The position numbers and the translations under genes are program-made. Below are positions 44,749 to 54,030 of a stretch of DNA of 57,949 nucleotides, piece after piece. Below the pieces are notes generated by a model. The model did no database searches and had not been told where the DNA came from. It saw only the letters and a program-made list of their open reading frames with translations. Source of the DNA: Bacteroidota bacterium (GTDB taxonomy: Bacteria > Bacteroidota > Ignavibacteria > Ignavibacteriales > Melioribacteraceae); contig JAMCSN010000208.1 in NCBI GenBank assembly GCA_023381535.1, forward strand, positions 1 to 57,949. The letters run 5' to 3'. Each line of letters begins with the position of its first letter. The stretch's first letter is position 1.

Positions 44749-46461
44749 ATGCTCAAATCTCTGTTAATAAAAGATTACGCGCTTATCGAAAATATTGAAG
44801 TTGTGTTCGAGAAAGGTCTGAATATAATTACAGGCGAAACCGGTGCCGGTAAATCAATTTTGATAGATGCGATGGGATTGCTTTTAGGTGAAAGAGCATC
44901 AACGGAAGTTGTGCGCAAAGGCGCCGATAAATCTGTAGTTGAAGGCATCTTTGAAATTACCGGCATTAAAAAAGTTCAGAATATTTTAGTCCAGAACGAA
45001 ATTGAAAATAATGCTGAGCTTATTGTACGCCGCGAAGTTTCTCTGAAAGGAACAAACAGATGTTTTTTGAATGACACGCCGGTAACTTTGAACCTGATCA
45101 AAGAAGTTGGCGATCTGTTGGTTGATCTACACGGACAGCACGAACACCAATCATTGCTGCGCAATGAAACTCACATTGAGATGCTGGATGAATTTGCCAA
45201 CATGGATAAACCTTTGGCGGAATATCGAAAGTATTATGATGAACTTGCAAAACTTCTGAGAGAGCAAAGGGAACTGAGAGAAAAAGAAAATCTTTTAAAA
45301 GAAAAACGCGAACTCTACGAATTTCAAATTAAAGAGATCGACACGGTTTCCCCTCAAGAAGATGAAGAACTGAAATTGGAAGACGAGCTGAAAATTTTAC
45401 AAAATTCAGAACGGCTCTTATCTCTTTCAAATGAAATTTATAACATTGTTTACGATAGCGAAAACTCGATACGTGACCGGCTGGCGGAAGTGAAAAACAA
45501 ACTTTCCGAACTTTCTCAAATCGATAAATCATTTTCTGAGAGTGTGAACGAAAGCGAATCGGCGTTGGCTTTGCTCAACGAAATTTCTTCTCAAGTCAGA
45601 ACTTACAAGGACAGAATTGATTTGGATCCGAAAAATCTTGAGCAGATCCGGGAAAGACTTGGAGCGCTAACTCTACTTAAAAAAAAGTTCGGCGGTTCAC
45701 TGAAAGCCGTAATTGAGCATCGCAAAAAAATAGGCGAAGAATATGAACTGGCGGAAAATTTTTCCGGCAAGTTGAACGAACTGAATAATAAAGTCGATCA
45801 ATCAAGAAGAAACTGCGGCGACCTTGCCAAAAAACTTTCGGCAGAAAGAAAATCTGTTTCAAAGAAAATTAAAAAAGAAATTGAGGAAGCTTTAAAGTCG
45901 CTTGGAATTTCCGATCCCAACTTTCAAGTCAAGATTGAAAACGAAACGGCAGACAACGGGACGGAAAATTTCATAATTGCCGATTCGAAAAAATTCAAAT
46001 ATGATTCCAATGGTTTCGACAAAATAGAATTTTTTGTTTCGACAAATCTTGGTGAAGATCCTAAACCGTTAGTTAAAGTTGCGTCGGGTGGCGAAGTTTC
46101 CAGAATAATGCTTGCGCTAAAATCCATACTTGCAAAGTCGGACAAACTTCCGATTCTTATTTTCGACGAAATCGACACCGGCGTCAGCGGTCGTATCGCT
46201 CAAAAAGTAGGACAATCATTGAAATCTCTTTCGGAGTATCACCAAATTATTGCAATAACCCACCTGCCTCAAATAGCGGGATTGGCGCATCTGCACTTTG
46301 CCGTGGAAAAGAAAAAGTTAGGCGAACGTGTTGTTAGCTCTATACGAAAACTGAATGATCGTGAACGGATTGAAGAAGTTGCCAAATTGATGAGCGGCGA
46401 AAAAATTACCGAGACAGCCTTAAACGGTGCACGCGAACTAATGGGATTGGCTAAAAACTGA
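44749..46461 (+). CDS. recN: DNA repair protein RecN
   Basis: A 570-aa SMC-like ATPase: opening LLIKDYALIENIEVVFEKGLNIITGETGAGKS with Walker A at 29-36, DLHGQHEHQSLL, long central coiled coil, signature SGGEVSRIMLALK and Walker B ILIFDEIDTGVSGRIAQKVG, then QIIAITHLPQIAG. RecN organises double-strand-break ends for recombination. It is usually SOS-induced; no LexA box is recognised here. Length is typical. Confidence 0.96.
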   Translation: MLKSLLIKDYALIENIEVVFEKGLNIITGETGAGKSILIDAMGLLLGERASTEVVRKGADKSVVEGIFEITGIKKVQNILVQNEIENNAELIVRREVSLKGTNRCFLNDTPVTLNLIKEVGDLLVDLHGQHEHQSLLRNETHIEMLDEFANMDKPLAEYRKYYDELAKLLREQRELREKENLLKEKRELYEFQIKEIDTVSPQEDEELKLEDELKILQNSERLLSLSNEIYNIVYDSENSIRDRLAEVKNKLSELSQIDKSFSESVNESESALALLNEISSQVRTYKDRIDLDPKNLEQIRERLGALTLLKKKFGGSLKAVIEHRKKIGEEYELAENFSGKLNELNNKVDQSRRNCGDLAKKLSAERKSVSKKIKKEIEEALKSLGISDPNFQVKIENETADNGTENFIIADSKKFKYDSNGFDKIEFFVSTNLGEDPKPLVKVASGGEVSRIMLALKSILAKSDKLPILIFDEIDTGVSGRIAQKVGQSLKSLSEYHQIIAITHLPQIAGLAHLHFAVEKKKLGERVVSSIRKLNDRERIEEVAKLMSGEKITETALNGARELMGLAKN

Positions 46462-46565
46462 GTTTGCTTGCCAGCACATAAATGATTTTGAACCACTATT
46501 TCCTTTACCTAAAGAGTTTTGTTCACTAAATTCCTATTAGACATTAATTCAAAAAGGAGGAGGGT

Positions 46566-47645
46566 ATGCACAAACGGATTTTTTCTGTTTTAGTAATATT
46601 GGGGTTGATCTGCTCTACTTCGGTTAAAGCTCAAAGTTTGCAGGAAACATTATCCAGCCTGTCCAGTTCGGTTGGCTCTGCATATGTTAAACCTGTAATA
46701 TCTGCATTCGGTTCAAACTTGAATTCCGGATGGGTCTCACAAGTTCCATCTGCAACAAAACTTGGACTTCATCTTGATCTAAAAATTGTTGCGATGGGCT
46801 CGTTCTTTTCGAGTGATGTAAAAAATTTTGCTGCGCAAGGCGGATTCTATTTTTCCGGAACTCAAGTAGATCAGATTCTGCAGAATTCCAACCTTACACC
46901 CGCAACAATGGGTTCGGCTAATTATAATGATTTAAAACAGGCGATGATCGCGAAACAGTTCAGCGTTACATTTTCCGGTCCAACAATCATTGGCAAAAAA
47001 AGTGATCATTTGAAGATTGTGTTCCCGGGCCAAACCGTTTCTTCGGCAACTGGTAATTATACTGTTCAACAATATTCACTTGATGTACCTCAGGTGTATG
47101 GATATCTTGATGAATTGTTTGGCTTCCCGACGGCAGCTATACAATTGACGGCAGGCACCGTATTCGGAACCAACGTGGCAATAAGATATTTTCCTGATAC
47201 TGATATTAAGGATCTGGGAAAGTTCAGTTTCTTTGGAGCCGGATTTATTCACAACATCGGCGTATGGTTCCCAAATCCGATACCGCTTGATATTGGCGTA
47301 GGGTTCTTTACTCAAAAAATGAAAGTTGGCAATATCTTTGAAAGCACCGCTACTCAATATGGAATTTATGCAAGTAAAACTTTTGGATTTATTGTTTCGA
47401 TTACGCCTTATGTCGGGTTAACGATGGAAAGTTCTAAGACTACGGTTTCTTATAATTATCAGTCCAATCAAGTTGTCGGCGGAGTTCCTGTTCCACCGGT
47501 CAAGATTTCGTTCGATATGGATGGAGACAATTCCAGCTCCGCTGTTATTGGTTTCAATCTGCATCTTGCGGTTGTTAACATAAATGCAGATTACAAGTTT
47601 GCGAAGACAAGCACTGCAAGCGCAGGTGTTTCATTCGGATTTTAA
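46566..47645 (+). CDS. DUF6588-type outer-membrane protein
   Basis: A 359-aa protein with a very strong AGGAGGAGG before ATG 46566 and a signal peptide (1-22). The start SLQETLSSLSSSVGSAYVKPVISAFGSNLNSGW and LGLHLDLKIVAMGSFF, followed by many short beta-strands to a terminal SAGVSFGF, match DUF6588 proteins of the Bacteroidota/Ignavibacteria. Predicted outer-membrane barrel; function unknown. The strong ribosome site and a tidy terminator suggest high expression. Confidence 0.85.
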   Translation: MHKRIFSVLVILGLICSTSVKAQSLQETLSSLSSSVGSAYVKPVISAFGSNLNSGWVSQVPSATKLGLHLDLKIVAMGSFFSSDVKNFAAQGGFYFSGTQVDQILQNSNLTPATMGSANYNDLKQAMIAKQFSVTFSGPTIIGKKSDHLKIVFPGQTVSSATGNYTVQQYSLDVPQVYGYLDELFGFPTAAIQLTAGTVFGTNVAIRYFPDTDIKDLGKFSFFGAGFIHNIGVWFPNPIPLDIGVGFFTQKMKVGNIFESTATQYGIYASKTFGFIVSITPYVGLTMESSKTTVSYNYQSNQVVGGVPVPPVKISFDMDGDNSSSAVIGFNLHLAVVNINADYKFAKTSTASAGVSFGF

Positions 47646-47665
47646 TCTTCACCGCGTTTTATCCT

Positions 47666-47693
47666 GGAAAATCCCGCCACGGCGGGATTTTCT
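47666..47693 (+). terminator. Intrinsic terminator
   Basis: AAAATCCCGCC, loop ACG, GGCGGGATTTT (approximately symmetrical) followed by a T-rich run, after the DUF6588 gene. Confidence 0.85.
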
Positions 47694-47730
47694 TTTTTAT
47701 CTTTGTCCAAAGATTTTACAAAGTTGAGTT

Positions 47731-48861
47731 TTGAAAGACACCGCGATTTATATTCACATTCCGTTCTGCGATCACAAATGCATTTATTGTGATTTCTATT
47801 CCATTATTTCGTATGAAAATGTTTCTTCCTATTTAACTTCTTTGAAGAAGGAAATTGATTTCTACTCGCATCTGTATTTGCTGGATAGAAAAATTATCTC
47901 AATTTACTTTGGCGGCGGAACACCGTCTTTCATGGAGCCACAATATATTTCGGAAATTATTGATCATGTTAGAAAAAATTTTCATGTTGCCGATGACGCC
48001 GAAATAACTATGGAGACTAATCCCGGTACGGTTGATAAACAAAAACTTGCCGAGTTTAGAAACACGGGCATCAACCGGATTAGCATTGGTATTCAATCGT
48101 TTGATGAGGACGAATTGAAATTCTTAACGCGCATTCACGATGTGGAAACAGCAATCAGAACGGTCAATGATGCGGCAGAAACCGATTTCGAAAACGTTAG
48201 TCTCGATTTGATTTTCAACTTGCCCGGACAAACAAAAGAAAAATGGAAACGAAATCTTGAACAAGCGATCAAACTTCCCATCAGACATTTATCAGCATAC
48301 AGTTTAATTTTAGAGCGTGGAACGATCCTTAACAAAATGGTTCTCGACGGAAAAGTGAAAATGCAGGATGAATATTATGATGCCGATCTTTACGAATTCA
48401 CAATTGAGTTTCTTGAGCGAAACGGATTCATTCAGTATGAAGTTTCGAACTTTGCGCGCGACGGATTTGAATGCATCCACAACAATGCATACTGGCGTTA
48501 CAAAGATTACCTGAGCTTCGGCACTTCGGCACATTCATTTGTCAACCGTAAGCGTTGGTGGAATTTTTCCTCGCTCACATTTTACAACAAGTCGGTTGAT
48601 TCCAAAGGTCACGCTAAGATTGGGGAAGAAAATTTATCGCCAAAAGAAATGCTTGATGAATACGTTATGCTGGCATTACGCAGCAAAGGTCTGGATTTAG
48701 TTGAACTGGAAAATATTTTCGGAAACAAGTGGTTGGGACGAAATCAAAAGTTGTTGGACCAGCTAATCACGGAAAATTTTTTAGTAGAAAAAGAAATGTT
48801 TCTTTCATTCACGCCCAAAGGTTACGCAATCTGTGACGAGATTCTCGCAAAGTTTAGCTGA
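47731..48861 (+). CDS. hemW: Radical SAM heme chaperone HemW (coproporphyrinogen-III oxidase-like)
   Basis: A 376-aa protein with the HemW/HemN radical-SAM cluster C13-x3-C17-x2-C20 (IPFCDHKCIYCDFYS), IYFGGGTPSFM, ETNPGTVDKQKL, NRISIGIQSFDEDEL and the C-terminal FGTSAHSFVNRKRWWNF. The short N-terminus and lack of HemN's extra Cys mark it as HemW, which inserts heme into respiratory proteins. The start is TTG 47731; no closer ATG exists. Confidence 0.9.
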   Translation: MKDTAIYIHIPFCDHKCIYCDFYSIISYENVSSYLTSLKKEIDFYSHLYLLDRKIISIYFGGGTPSFMEPQYISEIIDHVRKNFHVADDAEITMETNPGTVDKQKLAEFRNTGINRISIGIQSFDEDELKFLTRIHDVETAIRTVNDAAETDFENVSLDLIFNLPGQTKEKWKRNLEQAIKLPIRHLSAYSLILERGTILNKMVLDGKVKMQDEYYDADLYEFTIEFLERNGFIQYEVSNFARDGFECIHNNAYWRYKDYLSFGTSAHSFVNRKRWWNFSSLTFYNKSVDSKGHAKIGEENLSPKEMLDEYVMLALRSKGLDLVELENIFGNKWLGRNQKLLDQLITENFLVEKEMFLSFTPKGYAICDEILAKFS

Positions 48862-48950
48862 CAAACATCGCTTAGAATGTCTATCAATTATTGACTTGAA
48901 TTTCACCGATACTTTTCTAAATTGATTCCTAAGTTTACGGGGATACTCCG

Positions 48951-51536
48951 GTGGGTTCAAATATATTTGTTAAGAAGAAATTTCTGGTTCTGATTCATAT
49001 CTTCATTTTCATTTCTGTAGTTTTTCCTCAAAAGAAAATCGGTGAGTTTCGGTTAACTTCCAGCGCGTCAAGTTACTCCAAATTTAACATCAATCAAATA
49101 TCCACATTCCTTTATAACGACGGAAGTGCTGACGTAAATAATTACGGAAATTCTGGGTTTGTCTATCCGAAAGGATCGATGAGATGGGCTGTCTATGAAT
49201 CCGGGTTTCTTTGGGGCGGAAAAGTTAACGGGCAAATTAGAACCGGTGGTTCATCATATAGAACCGGATTGAAACCCGGAAAAATTTTGGACAACGGTAC
49301 TGCCGAAGATCCAAACTCGCCTGATGTCAGAGTCTTCAGAGTTCGCAGAGATTACGCAAATGCGGATTTAAGCATGGAAACTGCTGACGAAGGAAAATCG
49401 CCGCAAGAAATTTATGACCAGTATAAAAAAGATTGGAACGAATGGCCGGTTAGCAAAGGAGCCCCGTTTGAAGATGTTGACGGCGACGGTAAATATGATC
49501 CAACCGTAGATCATCCTGGAGTGCCGGGCGCAGATCAAACACTTTGGTTTGTTGCCAACGATCTTGATTCCAACCAAACAAAATATTTGTACGGCGCACT
49601 TCCATTCGGCATTGAAATGCAGACAACAATTTGGGGTTACGCAGGATCAGCACCAATAGGGAACATTATTTTCAAAAGATATTTATTGATCAATAAAAGC
49701 AAAAATGATTTTAAGGAAATGTACATTGGCATTTGGTCAGATCCCGATTTAGGAGATGCCGGTGATGATTACGTTGGATGTGACACAACGCTTGACCTTG
49801 GATATGTTTATAACGCCAGATCCAAGGATGCAGTTTATAATCCGCTCAATCCACCTTCAGTTGGGTTTTGTTTGTTGGAGGGACCGATTATTGAAGGAAA
49901 TTCGAATGATGTAGCTCAATTTATGAACAGAGGAATCAAGGGAAAAAGAAATCTGCCAATGACTGCATTCTGTAACATATACAAAAGCGGGCCGGGTGTC
50001 TGGCATGAACCATTTCAAGGTGATTATCAAGGAGGGACGATTTTTCTATACAACTTATTGCAAGGACTTTTAGGTGACGGTACGCCGCATCCAGTTCCAA
50101 AAGATTTGGGTGGTGGAACTACTAAGTTTCCGTATTCGGGTGACCCAGTGAAAGGAACCGGATTTTTAGGAAGTAGCGTGGCGTTTCCCGAAGCTCCTTA
50201 CTGGAGTCTACCAAGTGACAAAAAACTAATGGTTTGTTCAGGTCCGTTTAACATGGCGCCGGGTGACACTCAAGAAATAATATTTGCACAAGTTGCGGGC
50301 GGTGCTGTTGATGGAATAGATTATCTAAGTGCAATCATGTATATGAAAACTTATGCTGCTTTTGTAAGAACAATATTTAATGACGATGGAAAACCTTTTA
50401 TTTGTTATGCTGTGCCGAATGTTTCGGCAACAGCTTTGGATAATCAAATTGTTCTTAACTGGGGAAAAGATACAAATCGCACTAAACAGATTGAAAATGG
50501 AAATTATTTTTACGGATTTCAGGGTTATAATGTTTATCAGTTTCCATTAATCACGTCGAAATTTTCAGAAGGAAAATTGATTGCAACTTTTGATAAGATT
50601 GACGGCATAGGAAAAATATTGGATTACTTGTACGATCCGGTTGGCGGCACACTTCTGCAAAGAGTCAGCAAGTTCGGTTCAGATTCCGGCGTGCAAAGAT
50701 TTTTTTCAATCACGAAAGATTATCTTCGCAACGAACCGCTTGCAAACGGCAACGATTACTGTTTCGGGGTAACGCAGTATAGTTACACAGATAAAGCAGT
50801 AACTCCGAGAACCCAAGAGAGCGGATTCAAAATGATACGAATAAAACCACAAGCGCCTCCGCCAGGTGTTCGGTATACTTACAACTATGGCGATTCGATT
50901 CCGACATCTCACGTCTCCGGTTCTTCTGCCGCCGAGGTGAATGCGTTTGTTGTCGATCCGACAAAATTAAACGGGCACAACTACGAAGTAACATTCAAAA
51001 ATGTAAGCAACAAAATCTTATTTTCACTTTTTGATATTGACGCAAATCAAACCGTCGTAGATAACCAAACCAATCTACATGGTGATAACGATTACTCGGT
51101 AACCGACGGATTCATATTGAAAGTGAAAAACAGTTCATCGAATCACTTGACTGAAAGGGATGTTTATCAGTTCAAGACTTTTGCGCCGGTTTACAGTCAA
51201 AAACTTGCACAAAGTGACGTGGAATCGATCAACGTATTTCCGAATCCCTACTACGGCGCAAATAGAATGGAAACGAACAAGTACGAGAAAATTGTTACGT
51301 TTACTCATTTGCCGCAGAGAGCAACAATAAGAATTTTTAATTTAGCCGGACAACTTGTGCGCACGCTGGAAAAAAATTCGCCGGATGAATTTTTAAGATG
51401 GGATCTTCTGAATGAATTACGATACCAAGCGCCGAGCGGATTATATATTGTTTACATTGAATTGCCGGATATCGGAAAGACAAAGATTCTAAAACTTGCC
51501 ATTGTTCAGGAACAGACGGTCGTCGATTGGTTTTAA
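48951..51536 (+). CDS. Large secreted protein with T9SS-like C-terminal sorting domain
   Basis: An 861-aa protein starting at GTG 48951. Signal peptide to about residue 27. A calcium-type DVDGDGKYDP loop lies near 170-185 and the middle is a large beta-rich domain (DSNQTKYLYG, YIGIWSDPDLGDAGDDYVG) that I do not recognise; fibronectin-like segments follow. The C-terminal ~90 residues begin VFPNPYYGANRMET and continue with IRIFNLAGQLVRTL, WDLLNELRYQAPSGLYIVYIEL, the Por/T9SS sorting pattern. It should be secreted to the cell surface or medium through type IX secretion. Confidence 0.85.
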   Translation: MGSNIFVKKKFLVLIHIFIFISVVFPQKKIGEFRLTSSASSYSKFNINQISTFLYNDGSADVNNYGNSGFVYPKGSMRWAVYESGFLWGGKVNGQIRTGGSSYRTGLKPGKILDNGTAEDPNSPDVRVFRVRRDYANADLSMETADEGKSPQEIYDQYKKDWNEWPVSKGAPFEDVDGDGKYDPTVDHPGVPGADQTLWFVANDLDSNQTKYLYGALPFGIEMQTTIWGYAGSAPIGNIIFKRYLLINKSKNDFKEMYIGIWSDPDLGDAGDDYVGCDTTLDLGYVYNARSKDAVYNPLNPPSVGFCLLEGPIIEGNSNDVAQFMNRGIKGKRNLPMTAFCNIYKSGPGVWHEPFQGDYQGGTIFLYNLLQGLLGDGTPHPVPKDLGGGTTKFPYSGDPVKGTGFLGSSVAFPEAPYWSLPSDKKLMVCSGPFNMAPGDTQEIIFAQVAGGAVDGIDYLSAIMYMKTYAAFVRTIFNDDGKPFICYAVPNVSATALDNQIVLNWGKDTNRTKQIENGNYFYGFQGYNVYQFPLITSKFSEGKLIATFDKIDGIGKILDYLYDPVGGTLLQRVSKFGSDSGVQRFFSITKDYLRNEPLANGNDYCFGVTQYSYTDKAVTPRTQESGFKMIRIKPQAPPPGVRYTYNYGDSIPTSHVSGSSAAEVNAFVVDPTKLNGHNYEVTFKNVSNKILFSLFDIDANQTVVDNQTNLHGDNDYSVTDGFILKVKNSSSNHLTERDVYQFKTFAPVYSQKLAQSDVESINVFPNPYYGANRMETNKYEKIVTFTHLPQRATIRIFNLAGQLVRTLEKNSPDEFLRWDLLNELRYQAPSGLYIVYIELPDIGKTKILKLAIVQEQTVVDWF

Positions 51537-51665
51537 TGTTGAATCTAGCCCACGTTGATATCTTCGCGTAATCCCGTTAAAAGGATTTCGGCTCGAATAT
51601 ATCAATTGAATGCTGTTGCATTTGGAACAGAAACCTATAAATTGATACCAAGCTTCAGGAGGAGT

Positions 51666-51704
51666 ATGAAGTTTGTTACGGTCTTATTCAAACCAAAAAA
51701 ATGA
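51666..51704 (+). CDS. Possible 12-aa micro-ORF with strong Shine-Dalgarno
   Basis: AGGAGGA precedes ATG 51666, which reads MKFVTVLFKPKK and stops at TGA 51704. A second, 5-codon frame overlaps the stop as ATGA. It may be a leader peptide for the SIMPL gene 70 bp downstream, or the remains of a decayed gene. Confidence 0.3.
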   Translation: MKFVTVLFKPKK

Positions 51705-51776
51705 TTCTGATGAAGTAATTGAACCCGCAAAAATTTACATTTGTTTTGAAAATATAAATCGTTGGGAAATCCAGCT

Positions 51777-52508
51777 ATGAAAGAGAAAAACAATTTATTA
51801 GCGCCGTTATCAATCCTTGCCGGTGCAATCGTTTTGTCTGTTATAATCTTTTCGCTTGTTTGGAAATCCGCCAAGAGCGCAGATCAGACCATTACAGTTA
51901 CCGGTTCGGCTAAGAGACAAATTGTTTCAGATTTCGGAATTCAGCACGTTACGTTACAGGCAACAGCGCCTGATAGAAAAACTGCTTACCAAACACTTGT
52001 GCAGCAATCGCCGATTGCCTTGAAGTACTTGGAGAAAAAAGGTTTTACGAAAGATCAGATAGAAGTATTCGGAATAAACGGTTATCCGGTTTATCAAGTT
52101 GCAGTCAATGGAGTGGTTACTCAAAACGTTTCGCACTACGTTTACAGTCAAAGGATTGATATCAGCTCACCGGATGTTAAGAAAATAAAAGAGCTTTCAC
52201 TTTCAATGAGTTCTTTAGTTGAGCAAGGATTAAACATTAACGTTGAACAACCGGAATACCTTTACACGAAGATTGATGATTTGAAAATTGAGATACAAGC
52301 CGAAGCAGCAAGAAATGCTATGGATCGTGCGGCAAAAATTGCGGCTTCTACCGGACGAACTCTTGGTCCGCTTCGAAGCGCGCGCATGGGCGTCATTCAA
52401 ATTACTCCTAGAAACTCCAATACGGTTTCTGATTACGGAATCAATGATATGACTTCGATCGAAAAGGATGTGACAGCCGTCGTCAGTGCTTCGTTCAAGA
52501 TAGACTAA
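51777..52508 (+). CDS. SIMPL (DUF541) domain protein
   Basis: About 243 aa from ATG 51777 (the frame opens at TTG 51762). One N-terminal membrane anchor (ILAGAIVLSVIIFSLVW) and the SIMPL pattern ITVTGSAKRQIVSDFGIQHVTLQATAPDRKTAYQTL, followed by SVDISSP-like and RSARMGVIQITPRNS segments. SIMPL proteins (BP26/OprN-like) form channel-like oligomers in the periplasm; the function is unsettled. Confidence 0.88.
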   Translation: MKEKNNLLAPLSILAGAIVLSVIIFSLVWKSAKSADQTITVTGSAKRQIVSDFGIQHVTLQATAPDRKTAYQTLVQQSPIALKYLEKKGFTKDQIEVFGINGYPVYQVAVNGVVTQNVSHYVYSQRIDISSPDVKKIKELSLSMSSLVEQGLNINVEQPEYLYTKIDDLKIEIQAEAARNAMDRAAKIAASTGRTLGPLRSARMGVIQITPRNSNTVSDYGINDMTSIEKDVTAVVSASFKID

Positions 52509-52639
52509 AAATTACGTTACGCAGAAACTTTGCATGAACTCTTTCAGTTAGAATAAAGAGTTCGTAATTCCTCCAAAACAAATCCTGTGTAAGAAAAACT
52601 TAACGAATTTTATTTAGATAACTATATGAGGTAAAATAT

Positions 52640-53455
52640 ATGCAAGAAAAAAATGTTGCTATACTTGGATGCGGAAACATTGGGAGCGCTATCGCAAATG
52701 GATTGGTGAAATCGAAAATGTATCAAGCGAAACAATTATACGTAACCCGCCGGTCCGAAGATTCATTAAAGAAATTTTCGGAAAGAGGTTTCAATACAAC
52801 AACTAATAATATTGATGCGGTCAAGAACTCCGATATTATAATTCTTGCTGTTACGCCGAGACAGTTAGACGGCGTGATAGATGAAATCCGAAACGTTCTG
52901 GATGAAAAACGCCACGTTGTGCTTTCGGTTGTTTCGGGAGCGTCCATCAAACAAATTAAATCACATATTCAAAAGAAAATTCCGGTTGTTAGAGTGATGC
53001 CGAATACTGCAATTGCAATTCAGGAATCGATGACGTGCATAAGTGCGGATGAACATGATAAGGAAGCGCTCGAAGTATCGAAAAATATTTTTGATAAGCT
53101 CGGAAAATATGTTGTGATACATGAAGAGCTGATGGTTCCGGCTACAGCATTATGCGCATGTGGAATCGCATTCTTTTTCAGAGCAATCCGTGCGGCTTCG
53201 CAGGGCGGAATTGAAATCGGTTTTCATGCAGAAGATGCTTTGTTCATGGCGGCTCAAACCGCTAAAGGTGCAGCAGCCATGATTATTGAGGGCAGCGCTC
53301 ATCCAGAAGGAGAAGTTGACAAAGTTACCACGCCGCGCGGCTGCACAATTACCGGATTGAACCAAATGGAACATTCCGGATTCAGTTCTTCAATGATAAA
53401 AGGCATTGTCGCTTCTGCGGAGAAAGCAAAACATCTTTATTCGGTTGATGAGTAA
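52640..53455 (+). CDS. proC: Pyrroline-5-carboxylate reductase
   Basis: A 271-aa NAD(P)-dependent reductase with GAGGTAAAA before ATG 52640. Nucleotide-binding NVAILGCGNIGSAIANGLV at 5-23, DIIILAVTPRQL, the VVRVMPNTAI block and the C-terminal helical dimer domain ending TTPRGCTITGLNQMEHSGF. It makes the last step of proline synthesis in the cytoplasm. Confidence 0.95.
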   Translation: MQEKNVAILGCGNIGSAIANGLVKSKMYQAKQLYVTRRSEDSLKKFSERGFNTTTNNIDAVKNSDIIILAVTPRQLDGVIDEIRNVLDEKRHVVLSVVSGASIKQIKSHIQKKIPVVRVMPNTAIAIQESMTCISADEHDKEALEVSKNIFDKLGKYVVIHEELMVPATALCACGIAFFFRAIRAASQGGIEIGFHAEDALFMAAQTAKGAAAMIIEGSAHPEGEVDKVTTPRGCTITGLNQMEHSGFSSSMIKGIVASAEKAKHLYSVDE

Positions 53456-53532
53456 AGTTATTGTTAATTCTTTTGAGTAAACCACTCTATGTTTGCTTAT
53501 TCAGTATAATCTTTATACTTTTGAGACACCAT

Positions 53533-53555
53533 TTCGCCCCTTGAGGGCGATTTTT
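53533..53555 (+). terminator. Hairpin with T-run between proC and rimP
   Basis: TCGCCC, loop CTTGA, GGGCGA followed by TTTTTATTT. It probably terminates proC just before the rimP operon. Confidence 0.7.
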
Positions 53556-53566
53556 ATTTGTGGAAT

Positions 53567-54013
53567 ATGGAAAAACAGCAGATTTATAGCAGAATCGAAG
53601 AAATTGTAAAAGCTCACGGCTTTGTCTTGATTGATCTTGCCTTCCGCGGCGATCACCATCTTAGAATTGTTGAAGTGTATCTCGATGGAGAAAAAGGCGT
53701 TACAACCGATGACTGTGTAGACGTTAGCCGGTCGATTAATGAATTGATACAAGCCGAGAACCTTATCGAAGGCAATTACCGGCTGGATGTTTCTTCGCCG
53801 GGCGTGGATAGACCACTGAAGTTTCTCATTCAATATGGAAAACATGTTAATAGAAAGTTTGAAATTGAATACAATGACGGTGAAGAAGTTAAAAAGCTGA
53901 TCGGAAAATTGATCCGGGTTGAAGGCGACAATCTTTTTTTCACGGAGAAAAATTCCGAATACAAAATAAATTTTTCCAATATCGTCAAAGCAAAAGTTTT
54001 AATTAGTTTATGA
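53567..54013 (+). CDS. rimP: Ribosome maturation factor RimP
   Basis: About 148 aa from ATG 53567; the frame opens at TTG 53558 three codons earlier. The order LIDLAFRGDHHLRIVEVYLDG, VTTDDCVDVSRSINELI and NYRLDVSSPGVDRPLK is the RimP signature, followed by the C-terminal SH3-like domain. It helps assemble the 30S subunit. It is followed by nusA and infB, the usual operon. Confidence 0.94.
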   Translation: MEKQQIYSRIEEIVKAHGFVLIDLAFRGDHHLRIVEVYLDGEKGVTTDDCVDVSRSINELIQAENLIEGNYRLDVSSPGVDRPLKFLIQYGKHVNRKFEIEYNDGEEVKKLIGKLIRVEGDNLFFTEKNSEYKINFSNIVKAKVLISL

Positions 54014-54030
54014 TCACAAAGGAGTAGTAA

